This document shows positions 35,750-46,904 of a DNA stretch of 64,000 bases, one piece after another. The notes beneath the pieces are model-generated. The model saw nothing but the letters and a program-made list of their open reading frames with translations, did not search any database and had not been told where the DNA came from. A program made the position numbers and the translations under genes. Origin of the DNA: Camarhynchus parvulus (taxonomy: Eukaryota; Chordata; Aves; Passeriformes; Thraupidae); NCBI RefSeq assembly GCF_901933205.1, contig NC_044574.1:24648233-24712232 (forward strand), given 5' to 3'. Each line of letters begins with the position of its first letter. Position 1 is the first letter of the stretch.

Positions 35750-38700
35750 TGACACTCACTTCCATTTGCTCTGGAATGGGGAAAAAAGAGAAAGAAGGCA
35801 AGAAATCTCATTGATCAAGATAAAGTGAAGCAAAGGATGCACACCTGAGCAAAGAATAAAAAAAAGCACTTTTCTCTACTTCCTATTAACAGGCAATTGT
35901 CTAGTCACATCTGGGAAAGACCTCAGAATTCACAATGGTTACCTGGAAAGAAACTGTAACCAAACATGTACCCCTCCATCTCGTCCTTTCCTTGAGCTTT
36001 TATTGTGAGGGATGACATCATATGAAATGGGATGGGATGGGATGGGATGGGATGGGATGGGTCACGTTGGGTCCTGGTTTTGTCTCTTCTAGCCTTTCCC
36101 ACTCCCAGCCTCCTCATGTGGAGTGCAGTGTGGGAGAAAGAGAAGACCTCGATACGGCACGAGCACAGTTCAGTAATAGCCAGAGCTCTTAACTGGTGTA
36201 TTTTCAGCACTGTTTTAGGCACAAAGCCAGAATAGCACAAAGCAGCATATGGGCTTCTCTGAAGGACATTAATCTACCCAACCAAACCCAGGATCAGTTG
36301 TAAATGGAGAGACTTTTTACATGATCATTCTTGAAACAAAAGCATGAAATAAGGGAAGATAAAAAAGAGAAGGGGGAGATATAAATGAGTGCATTTTTCC
36401 TTAATATAAATCTAAATTCTGTGGGATTGAGAACATTCTGGAATCAGACCTGATTGCAGCATGGAAAAAGACACAAACATCTACAAAGGTTCTAGTAGAT
36501 CCTGAGAAAACTTAACAAAAAAAATTTTTCCTCCGAAGTCCTGCTTTTCATTCTGACCTTCACTTACCTATCTGATTTCAAAATCAAATAAGCTTATTAA
36601 AGTGTTTGACTACACAAGACTATTCTCCTGGTATTTATGCTTGATTTGATATGACTGGGTAAGCTCACAAATAAAAAATCCAGGTCCATGTTTATCTATT
36701 TCTACTGGGAGCCTAAAAGTTCCTGACACAAACACAGTCTCTAGAATTAGACATTTCAGTAGCAATCATAGGGAAATTTTGCAAACTGACCAGCTAGTTT
36801 TTTCCTTTTCACCCAAATTCTGATGAGTAAGGGCAGGGCCATCTAAGTCTCATCAAGAAACAGATGCAGACTGAATCATCAACCCCATACTGATGCCACT
36901 GCATTTCCTTTTGCTTTTTTTATTTCCTCCATTTTTATTCTTCTAAAGTCCTTTCTTCTGAGCTCAAAGCGTTTCTTTTACAGAGCATTGTGACATGGCA
37001 CTCCTAGGAAGTGCACTTGTGATTCTTACCTAAAAAGTGCATTTCTGATTGCACTTTACAATGAATAGCTGCTTTAATATCACCATTTATATAAGAACGA
37101 TTCAGCAGCACACATTAAGACAGGTCTTTAAACTAAACTGAATCAATGTGTGATTCAGAAAATTAGAACCAATTACAGCCTCTCTATATTAAAATCTGGT
37201 GCTTGGTCATTAAATGAAATATTTTAGTCTGACAGAATTGATGGAATAATCTGTTATGAGCTGTGTATCATCTCATTTGTGACAGACTTATTTTCCACAC
37301 CAGAAAAGTCTTAGCTTGTAGATTATGGAATTCTTAATTCAGGAAACATGAATGGAGAAGCGTCAAATATGAATTTCTGTTTTATGATTAATGAAAGAAA
37401 ATTAGGTTGAATGAAATTAAATATCAGTTTTAAGGACAAAAATATGAACCCATTACAAATATAAAAGCTTGCACTTTGTGAAACAGATTTCAGTGTTATA
37501 CGTGAAACTGTAAAAAAATTAGTGATCCTATAACTGAAGGCTCTGCCATCAGTAGAGCAGACAAAGAGGCCAAAATATATTGATTTAAATTCCTATATTT
37601 TAATAACTGTATTTTCAAAAGTCATTTATATGTGTTTTGCATTAGTTTATGTTTAAGTGTTAAATATTTTATTTTTCCATACATTGTCTATAACAGCACC
37701 AACTTTATAGCTACAATAATGATCACTTTGGGGACTGTCATAGATCCAAAACTACCAAATCAGGGAAACTACAATAATATTATTAAAATACATGTAATTG
37801 ACATTTTTACATTTCCTTTTTTTCTCTCATTTTTATATTTTGTAGGTATGTTTAATTTGAAATGTCTAAATCTTTTGAAAACCACTTAAATTCAAATAAT
37901 TTTCCATATCTTGCTTTCCTTTTTCTGGTTCTTATAAAGAATGAAGTAAAACTTTTATCTCTAAAATTAGCCTTGAACTAAAAATATTTCTTACAACTAG
38001 TGGCAAATTGTAAAAGACAGAACTTCATTAGATGAAAAGTATCAGTACCAAAGAGGCAACAATTGTGCAGTCAGTAATTCATAAGGTTGTTGTCAATTAT
38101 TTATGAGGTAATGTAAGAATAACAGTGGAGAGAGACAGAAATTAAAGCAAGATATTAGATTTCTCAAGTAAAGAGAAATTTTTTCAGTTTCTGCTCAGTG
38201 TAGCACTGTTCTTTGGCTAAAAACTGTTAAAGAAACTTCCTCACAATAAATAACTTCCACTGTTAAAAGCTCTCTCTGATGCTGGAGATTTGGGTGAAGT
38301 AAATGCTCCTCTGACTCAGTACAAAGACAAAAGACATTTGAGTCAAACCTCTCCCTTTAATAATTCAAAGGTGTTCTCTTTTATTTAGAAACAGCTCTTT
38401 TCTTTTTTAAAATACATCTTACAGGTAATGTTAAAGCTGTTTCTCTAAATATTGCACCTCTCTATGGAAGGTTATTTAACTCTTTTCCTGTTACTACTGT
38501 GAAATACCCATAAACAACCATTGCTACATGTAGAATGAAACACTGTGTGTTTCCCAGATAGATTAATTTATTTAAGAGGAATTCAAAATGGTACTTATTG
38601 AGACTTTTACAGGTGGATATGATTTATTCTGTTTTGATTGTAGTCTGCATCAATTCCTTCATGTAGGTCCAATAAATACCTCTGTCTGGAAGATCTGACA

Positions 38701-39250
38701 CAGTGTGAGGGAGAATAATGAAACCACATGTATGAGCATGAGATCATTGCTCATAAAGTGAAATTTGCCTGCTTATGGAATTAAAATAAACATGTAAGAT
38801 TGGGCATCTATCTTTTTGTTTAGATCAATCACGCTCTCAAACAACCAAATTCATATTTAATTGGAAATAATATGGATAGATAGTTGATGATAGTAATTAC
38901 ATACTGTCATAAGCTTACAGTTGCACTCAAGTAGGTTATGACATGCAATTGATATTTTATGAATATATTTTGCCACCTCTGTGAAAATTTTGAAGGTTTG
39001 GTTCATTGTCCAACACTAGTCTTTACATGGTGGCCTCTGTGTTTGTGGAGTTGCAACCATTACGCAACTCTGATATTGATAGACCAGTTTAAGTAGCAAA
39101 ATATCAATCTGTAAATTCTGAATGTGGTAGGCATTCCTTTTTTCCTCTTTATATTTTCTGGTCTTCATTTATTACCTTTCTTTTAAATTTTGTAGTAATA
39201 ATACTATGTAGAAAGATTTCCTTCGAGGCTACCAAATTGCAAGCATCTGT
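35750..39250. other. AT-rich stretch
   Basis: There is no supported gene. It contains the (ATGGG)n repeat listed separately. The remaining frames are short and typical of AT-rich non-coding DNA. Confidence 0.55.
36026..36061. repeat. (ATGGG)n microsatellite
   Basis: Seven consecutive ATGGG units. On the minus strand this makes a CCCAT array, and short frames through it encode HPIPS repeats. The G-triplets in register could form a G-quadruplex on the plus strand. Confidence 0.95.
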
Positions 39251-39259
39251 CTTACAATT

Positions 39260-40250
39260 CAAAATTATCCCAGCTGTTGTTCTTGACACCTTGATAAATG
39301 TCCTTCAGGGGTCTGTATTGGCACCAGGGATATTTAATGTCTTCATTAACAACATAGAGGGATTGAGTGCACCCTCAAAAAATTTGCTGACACCAAGCTG
39401 AGTGGTGTAGACAACACTCCTGAAGGACAAGATGCCATCCAAAGGGACCCGGACAGGCTCGAGAAGTGGACCTTCGGGAATTTCACATGGTTTAACAAAA
39501 CCAAGTACAGGGTCCTGCACCTGAGCTGGGACAACCCCCAGTATAAGCACAGGCTGGGGGATGCACAGATCCAGAGCAGCCCTACCAGGGAGGATTTGGT
39601 GATGTTGGTGGGTGAGAGGCTGGACATGACCCAGCCATGGGCACTCACAGCCCAGAGAGCCAAAGGTGTCCTGGGCTGCATCCAGAGCCCCGTGGGCAGC
39701 AGGGGAGGGAGGGGATTCTGCCCCTCTGCTCTGCTCTGGTGAGACTCCACCTGCAGGGCTGCAGCCAGCTCTGGGGACCCAGCACAGGAAGGACATGGAC
39801 ACATTAGAGGAGGGCCACCAAGTTGATTAGAGAAATGGAGCACCTCTCCCATGAGGAAAGGCTGAGAGACCTGGGATTGTTCAGCCTGGAAAAGAAAAGG
39901 CTTCAAGGTGACCTAACTGTGACCTTTCAGTACCTGAAAGGGAGCTTATGGGAAAGATGGGGTGAGACAATTCACAAGAGCATGTAGTGACAGGACAAGA
40001 GGAATGGTGTCAGACTGAAAGAGGGTAGGTTTAGATTAGATTTTTCACCTGTGAGGGTGGTGAGGCACTGAAACTTGTTGCTCAGAGAAGTTGTGGAAGC
40101 CCCATCCCTGGAAGAGTTCAAGGCGAGGTTGGATGGGGCTCTGAGCAACCTGGTATAGTTGAAAGTGTTCCTGCCCATGGCAGGGGGATTAGAATAAGAT
40201 GATCTTCACTGTTCCCTTTGAACCGAGACCATGCTATGGTTTTATGATTT
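39260..40250 (+). mobile_element. CR1 LINE, 5'-truncated, with end of RT and 3' UTR
   Basis: The first part encodes the LINE RT segment VLQGSVLAPGIFNVFINNIE at about 39302-39360. A frame change at an A-run (39376-39382) leads to a segment where the expected FADD catalytic box reads FAD followed by T: one Asp codon is gone. The RT tail continues (DAIQRDPDRLEKW, VLHLSWDN, ERLDMTQPWALTAQRAKGVLG) to about 39730. The 3' part holds the CR1 UTR (GAAAGGCTGAGAGACCTGGG, TTGGATGGGGCTCTGAGCAACCTGG) and a decayed ATGATT tail at about 40235-40250. The copy cannot produce active RT. The minus-strand frames of 165 and 186 codons here are shadows. Confidence 0.93.
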
Positions 40251-40254
40251 GGCA

Positions 40255-42080
40255 GCCACATGACATTTAAAAAGATGTGTCAATGTGAAATACAGTTTCT
40301 CTTGGTTGCTTTTCCTGTTCAAGACTAGTAGTTCATGTTACAAAAGCAATAAATTAAAAAATATAAACCTGCAAATGCTCAAAAATGGAGGAGAAATATT
40401 AAGTTCAATGTCTGTACTGCAGCTGAGGCATAGAGATTTCCTTTTAAAATTTCTAAGTTGTATATATATGAAAAATAAACTCCATGCATTCATTTGTGGG
40501 GTATGGAAAGATGAGTTTGAGAATCCAGAGTCCACTATCTACATTGTTGCTCCTCACATGAGGGTTTTTTCATGCTTGAGCTCCTGTTTTAATTTGGGTT
40601 TAGGAAAAGGTACCAAATTAATTAAGCAGCAGCATAATACATCCCTTGAAGACAGGGGATAGGTTGAATACTTCCACAGCAGTCATTCCTAGGACAGCAA
40701 TTGCTGCTAATGAACTTTGAGCTAAAGAAACCTGATAAATACCATGGCAAAGTAATTTCTTTCCACTAGGGAATTATTTACACCTCCTGTCTGCTCTGTG
40801 ACAATTGCAGAAGTTAAAAAAAAAGTAAAAGGAGAATACAGATACTGAAATTTCTTACATGTTTTTCTTATAAGTTCTTTTACTGGAATATAAGTGGCTA
40901 TCCCAGGATATACTGTTATATATCCAGGATTCCTGCCCACCTCTTATAATAGTTAATAGGAAAAAGGGAGAGTTGTATTTATAATTTTCTCAGATCCTTA
41001 CAAGAGCTTTTGAACTTTTAGAACTCAAATATTAGAGATCATCCTCTGCAAAAGAATAAAATTTCAAAATCTACCAACAGATTATTAATAGCAACAAACT
41101 AATTAGAGATATAACACTTAAATATCTTTTTATTAGGCCATATTAACTGTCAGCATTGAGAGGCCTCCAGGTGAAACAGTCTCTGACAAAATCTTTTGTA
41201 TTATTCTGAAGTGACTCTTCTATATTTTAAAATTAATCTGATGGAGATTAAGAAGAGTCAGGTTAAATATGTAAGTGAACAGTTTCTCTATCTTTGTAGT
41301 AAGGATGTCATTGGGTCTTCTACAAAATTACCAGAACTTTTCTTCCCTTAGAATATGTTTTGGTAGCCTATTCTCCAGAATTCAGCTGATTTCAGTCATC
41401 ACATTCAGTGTCATGCTTTCTTGCTAGTTTTCACCAAAGCAATTTTCACATTACATATTTAATTTACTTTGAAGCTTGGCTGGGCTAATACAATGTTTGG
41501 TATTAATGGTTAGAGGCTCCATCTCCCATTGATCTTATGAATTAATAATTTCAAGTCTTCTGCTCACACTTTAATTCACATAGAAAGGTAAGAATGCTTT
41601 TTGAACCACAAATAAGTGTACTGCTGCTTGCCTTTTTAATTGGATTGTATTTAGATCTGGTGTACCACTACAGAATATCCCTAGGAACAATGATAAGCTT
41701 TTCCCCCTCATTACTCAGAAAATATGTACATGTTCATTTCTGAAAGGTTGTACTATATAAATCATAAAGTTTCAAATCATCTGACAGTCAATCTAACAAC
41801 TACCATGGCAGGACCATGTGCCAATTCTCAGGAATACCAATATTTACAGTTCAAAAATCACTCTTAGGGTGTAGAGAATGGGCAGCAGCATAAAAGCTTT
41901 CAATTGCTGTCCACTGATTTTTCCACTCCATTTTTCTTCCAGAGACAGTGACTTAGTAATAACGAGTGAAGATAATAGATATTATGGCAGACAAAGCTGA
42001 TAACTTACAGCTTTGAGTTTTACTATGGAAATACAAGTAAATAAAACGTTTTTTATATTTTTCTCCCCTTTTTGAATATC
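40255..42080. other. AT-rich stretch, nothing recognised
   Basis: A 125-codon plus frame (40285-40662) is rich in Lys, Ser, Leu and Phe and lacks any recognisable motif or splice support, so I do not call it a gene. No repeat family is evident. Confidence 0.5.
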
Positions 42081-42156
42081 ACAGGAAATGATTCAGCCGT
42101 TCCTGAACCAGCTCCCAGAAACTGTCAGGTTCGGTGCTCCATCTCCTCTGCCGGGA

Positions 42157-42170
42157 GTTGCCATGGCAAC
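42157..42170. promoter_or_regulatory. perfect palindromic X-box (RFX site)
   Basis: GTTGCCATGGCAAC fits the RFX X-box consensus (GTNRCC, spacer of 0-3, RGYAAC) with a two-base spacer and is a perfect palindrome. It sits in a small, less AT-rich block (42090-42180). RFX2, RFX3 and their relatives bind such sites in promoters and enhancers of ciliary genes; RFX5 binds MHC class II promoters. Whether it is used here cannot be told from sequence. Confidence 0.6.
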
Positions 42171-42819
42171 ATCTTCAGCGGAACTAAAAGGAATTACAGA
42201 TAGATATTTATTTTTTTTTTTTTCCCCTGGCTCCCCCCTTCCCCTCCTCTCTGTGCCAGTTCAGAAAAAGTATTGCTCTCTAATCTTTGGGGCACTGAGA
42301 ATTGGCATTGAGATACCCAGCTACATTTGCTCTATTTGTTGCATTTGAAAAGTCTGTCCTAGTTCCTCTCTGTCTCTTGGGTGTCTGATTTATGACATCA
42401 AACCAGAAAAAAAAAAGCAAGAGAGACTTTCAAAAGTGGAAGATCTTGTTGGGGGGAAGATGTTAGCCCAGAGCTGTCTTCAGTTCCGGTGCTTGAAAAA
42501 CAGCATATTCAATTGCTTTTTTCTTCTTTGACTGTAATTTTCCAAGGAGTGTGGCTATAATCCTTAAAGATAAGACATCACACATGAACAGTGGCATGTT
42601 CATGAATGAACAGTCTAGAGCCATGACTGCAGAATATTTGCAGATGCTTGGATTTGTGTCAGTGAATTGTGCTCTGATGAGTTTGGGGTTGCTTTGGCCA
42701 CATTTGGCAGCTGATAAAAGCTTACAACTACAGCAATTATCTGTGAGAAAATAACCTAGACCTAGGTGAATTTTTTTAAAAAAATTGCAGAAATATCATC
42801 AAACTGTCACTCAAGAATT

Positions 42820-42845
42820 AACTAACTTTTCTTTTTTTTTTGCAG
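42820..42845 (+). other. strong splice acceptor
   Basis: A branch-point-like TAACTAAC is followed by a pyrimidine tract containing ten T, then GCAG ending at 42845. The branch-point-like A lies about 19 bases before the AG. In sequence terms it is a good 3' splice site and it abuts an ATG. Confidence 0.5.
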
Positions 42846-43107
42846 CATGCAGGCCTACTGGAAAGAAAAGCACAGTGACAGGCATGTAACACCCAACTCT
42901 TGCTCAGGCTGTAATTTCAGTGAGAGCATGAATGCTGGATGCCCTTGCACAAAAATGGAACCAGTTGCTCATGGTGGCCCTGCTGCCAGCTGGGGTGAAA
43001 TCCAGGAGTATCCTCTGCAAACACACCCAGCTTTGAAGAGATCACATATCCAGGAAGAACACAAGCATGGCCCAGACCATGAAGAGGACCATGTGTCCAT
43101 GGTGTGA
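42846..43107 (+). CDS. candidate exon with 86-codon ORF, unrecognised
   Basis: The ORF starts at the ATG one base after the splice acceptor and runs 86 codons to TGA at 43105-43107. It is Cys/His/Glu-rich (NSCSGCNFSES, CPCTK, EEHKHGPDHEEDH), hydrophilic, with no signal peptide or membrane segment. I do not recognise a family. In favour: placement just after a strong acceptor, an X-box about 0.7 kb upstream, and local base composition higher in GC than its flanks. Against: its short length, no clear partner exon or donor, and no homology evidence. It could be a terminal exon, a non-coding RNA exon, or chance. Confidence 0.25.
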
Positions 43108-43109
43108 GA

Positions 43110-45575
43110 ACAGAAAAATAACCTCTTTCTTTCTTTTTGGCTCAGGGTCTTTTCAGTCCTGCAGTGGACTTAAGATTTCTGCTCTGCTCCTGGGCCAGGG
43201 TTTACTTCAAAGTGGTATTTGAAGATGTGAGGACAGATTACCAAGACTTAGATGTGGAGCTTCTTACGCCATGATCTGTCCTTCAGAGAGCTGGAATGTG
43301 TTCCCAGGTTCCTGTAGTGTGGTCTGGAACAATCAACATCAGGGACCATATTTTGCTGAATCTACTCTATGCTAAGAATGAGGATGATTCAGGCTTATGT
43401 TTCTGAGAAGTTACTTACTCAGATGGAAGGAGAGGTTATGCAAGAAGTAGGCTTTAACTCTTACATCGGTTCCTGAGACCCAGAGTTTCATTTTAAAAAT
43501 TATAGAACAAACAGGAAAACAGAGTATTGTCAGTACTGTACCATCCTGCTCTGCAATGTTTCTCTGTATTGATGCTTCAGGTAGCTGTTTTCATCATCCC
43601 ATTGGGTGCTCAGATGTAACTCTCACATCCCCCACAGACTGTGGGTAATATAGAGATGTCAGCAACAACCTTTGTTGACCTCAGCCTCCAACAGACACGA
43701 ATCCAAGCACACATATTCACATATATATTCAGTTTTAAATTGCTGACCTACAAAGCAATTTAAGATGACAGAGCCTGAAAAAGATAAATGAAGAATTTTG
43801 TAGTATATATTAGAAATTGCGAAAAAACTGTATTAATAGTTTTTGTAGAAATTTTAATACTTTCAACTTAAAAGTATACCTGACATGGGACTGCAGGAAC
43901 TGTATAAAATAAACTAATTTGTTGATTTTGCTTTTTTAAGAACTCTTCCTGAAACTTTGTAAGGTCTGGGATTGCTTTCATCCCTAGAAAAGAGCTTCTG
44001 CCATCATTTGTTACCTCAATGAATAGTATGCCTCTCCTCTTTACATCTCTAAAACCAGTGAGAACTTGGCTTGGAAGCAAGCCTACGGCAAATACCAGAC
44101 TCCAGAGCTCTCAGCTGAATCCTGGAACCTGGTAAGCAGAATTTCTCCGCCACTGTTACAAGGAATGAAGAAGTATTTTTCTGTAAAATGAATGAAAACA
44201 ACTACTGATTTAAATGTTTCAGGAATTCTGAAATAAGTAGGAATATTTGAGTCTTTTCTTGCAGCAGAAGCATTCAGTAAATCAAATATATGTATCCAGT
44301 GCATACCATAGCTTAGCTGGTTATGTTCTAACTACATAATCGTGATCATTAATTATCTTAAATTCAGAATGTCCCTTTCTTCAAACGTGTGCAAAACCAG
44401 CTTTATAGTCCAAGTTTTGTTCTTGTTTAAAAAAAAAGGTGAATGTGTCCCTGCCCTGATCCTGCTTTGAGCATCTTAAAAATCTCCCTTGCTTCTTTCA
44501 ATCCATTTAGTGGCTGACCTAAGCAATTGTGCCTTCAAAATCCTATAAAGTTGTTTTTGTATTACTGTTCTGGCTTTGTATTTAAACCTAATTATGAAGT
44601 GAAAAACTGGTATAATCTCTCATGGCAAACAGTTTGCTTTTTAATTATGAAGAAGCCTGTAACCTAGCAAAGTTTCACAGGTGAAGGATCTCCTCTGATC
44701 CTCCACGGACTCAACGTTCTGTCTGTTCCCATTCCAGTTAAAGAGAGCTCTTGGAATGATACAGTACATGGAGGTTTTCCACTTCCCTTGATAAATGTCA
44801 TGGAACAAAGACCTGCTGTGGGAAGAAGATTCAAAAATAATAATGTGATGATAAAACAGATGCTAGCAGTGCAATAAAGATCTCATGTACTCCGGATCAC
44901 CAATAATAATGATGGATGTCTGTGTGATAGGAACATCTCACTATCCTATGTCAAATTTTCTGCTTGTCTCATAGTGCAAATAACCAAAATTTTTTCTCCG
45001 ATGTAGTTCACTCGAAGTTCTTACATTATTCATGTATGAGCACTAACTGGAATGAACCAAATACTTTCACACAGTAATAAAACTAATGAATCGTGCAGTA
45101 AGGTTTAGGTACAAGAGTTTAAGCACGCTAACCAGTTACCATGAATCAGCTGTTCCATGAGAAGTATGCAAAAATACACAATTAAAAGTCTATACAAATT
45201 TAAACCTTCTTTAGAGATTCCCATAGAATATGTTAATTTTACTTTTTCAATAAGAACTATCTGATAGACTTTTTTTTCCCTAGAAAAATATATTTTCAGC
45301 TTCTTTTTTGAAGGAGCTCTAAAATTAATCTAAAGTCTAAAATTTCTTTGAGTATTACCCTGAGTTTCCTTAGGTATCACGTTAAAAGGAATTTCTTTTC
45401 TTTGTAGTGTTAGTAAATACAGCATTTCCAGAACAAGCACATTGCTCTTTCCAGCACCTAGCCACTGCTTCTGCATGTAACATGCTGCATTCCTACTTTC
45501 ATTGGTTTCTTTTGAAGAGTACTGCCTTAAAAATTTTCTATTTCAGTTAAGGAAATCCTGCATTTTCACTCATAT
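43110..45575. other. AT-rich stretch, nothing recognised
   Basis: No gene or classified repeat. A second acceptor-like site occurs near 43128-43145 (pyrimidine run then GGCTCAG). Otherwise plain sequence. Confidence 0.5.
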
Positions 45576-45579
45576 GGTT

Positions 45580-45628
45580 ATTTTTAACAAAAACTGTATG
45601 GTTCCCTCATACAGTTTTTGTTTAAGAT
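45580..45628. ncRNA. compact hairpin, miRNA-precursor-like or cruciform
   Basis: AACAAAAACTGTATG (45586-45600) pairs perfectly with CATACAGTTTTTGTT (45608-45622) across a seven-base loop, GTTCCCT. After one T/T mismatch the stem continues for five more pairs, one of them G-T, to 45580 and 45628. About 20 pairs with a small loop is shorter than a usual pre-miRNA. A tiny inverted-repeat element or chance palindrome are alternatives. Confidence 0.4.
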
Positions 45629-46179
45629 CTCTCTCTATATAAACTACAATGTATTTAGTAGCATCAAGTATTGAGGTTTAACTTTCTATAACATCTAATA
45701 TGGAATTAAGATCGTGAATGAATCTGAATGCTTATGAACTGAGTTTATCAATCCCAATATTAAATAGAAACAGTCTTCTTAAATAGAAACTTAAATAGTC
45801 CTTTTATTCCTAAGTTGCCTGTGCCTTAAATACATTTTTTTAAATAAAAGAAAGAAAAACAAATTAGTAACACAAGACACTTAGATAACACCAGAAAATG
45901 TGGACAAATATTGGACATAAAAGGAACATTTCACTAACAGATCAAGAAAAATATTTCATAATTCCATTTTTCCTAGTGATGTTTTCAAACTTATGTGAAC
46001 CAACAAATTTTCTACTTTTTCTTTTATTATTTGTAAGATTTTGACTTTCCAAAGTAAAATGAATATTAACCATTACCGATATTTTTCATTCCAGGAGAAA
46101 ATTATAAGTGAGGTGTTTCTTTTCTTCTGCAAAATTTATGTCTAGGGCAATACCAGAAGTTTCCACAAAGAGCTTCCTG

Positions 46180-46900
46180 AAAGCACAGCAATGCTCCATC
46201 CCGACACAGGGACAGGAAGAGGGCAGGACCAGAGACCATGGTGGCCTAGCAGTGAGCTTTGGGTGTGCCTAAAAGCAAATGAAGCGGCAGCGGCGTGGCT
46301 GGGACTCGGGGGCGTGACCGTCCCAGCGGCCGCAGCCCGGTCAGGCAGTGCCTGCACGCTGGGGGCCCTTCTGGCGGCTCTGGTCTCCCCAGAAGCGAGG
46401 AATCGGGCAGCCCCTGCCTCAGACCCAGTCAGAAAGCCAACCAAGTGAGACCAGAGGCAGAGGTCCCTTCCCATCCCTCTGGGGCATGGCTGCAAAACAG
46501 CCGCTGTGTCTTCCTGCGCCTGTGTTTGGGCTGTGCTGAGCCCAGAGCCGGCCAGCTTGTGCTCTGCTGTGCCAAGAGCGTTCTGGGCAGGCAGGCAGAA
46601 GTGCTTCGTGCACAGTGGGGAAAGGGCTCACGAGAGCCTCCTGCGGGAACAGGGCTCCGCTCCCTGGCTGGGAACAGCCTGCTTTTGCTGCCGTGAGCGC
46701 AGGCAGCAGTTCAGGCACTTGAACGGGCCGGGGACAGCTCTTGTTTCTAGGGGGCCCGGGGCTGCGCGCCACAAGGGACACGACGAAACAGACTCGGGAG
46801 AAGGAAGATGAGCTCGAGCTGGAGTGCCTGTGCTACAAGGTGCAGAAGTAATTCAGCCTTGCCAGGGTTTCTTAAGTGTGTGTTGGTGTTGCCCGGGAAA
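46180..46900. other. isolated GC-rich, CpG-containing block
   Basis: This 0.7-kb block is far richer in G+C than the DNA on either side and has many CpG (GCGGCAGCGGCGTGG, GGGGGCGTGACCG, GCGGCCGCAGCCCGG, CTGCGCGCC). SP/KLF-like GGGGGCGTG is at about 46309. Several frames are open for 80-130 codons on both strands, as expected from GC-rich sequence, and none shows a known domain. Near 46800-46850 a plus frame ends ELELECLCYKVQK then stop. It may be a CpG-island promoter or first exon, a retroposed sequence, or an ERV leader. Confidence 0.5.
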
Positions 46901-46904
46901 TGGA

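Noticed and set aside
39305..39906. Minus-strand ORFs of 165 and 186 codons
   Set aside because: They lie antisense to a recognisable CR1 LINE and encode no known motif.
40285..40662. 125-codon plus-strand ORF
   Set aside because: Low-information AT-rich translation with no family resemblance; starts just after a CR1 tail in ordinary sequence.
46142..46811. Several overlapping ORFs up to 133 codons on both strands
   Set aside because: GC-rich sequence has few stop codons; the frames overlap on both strands and no domain is visible.
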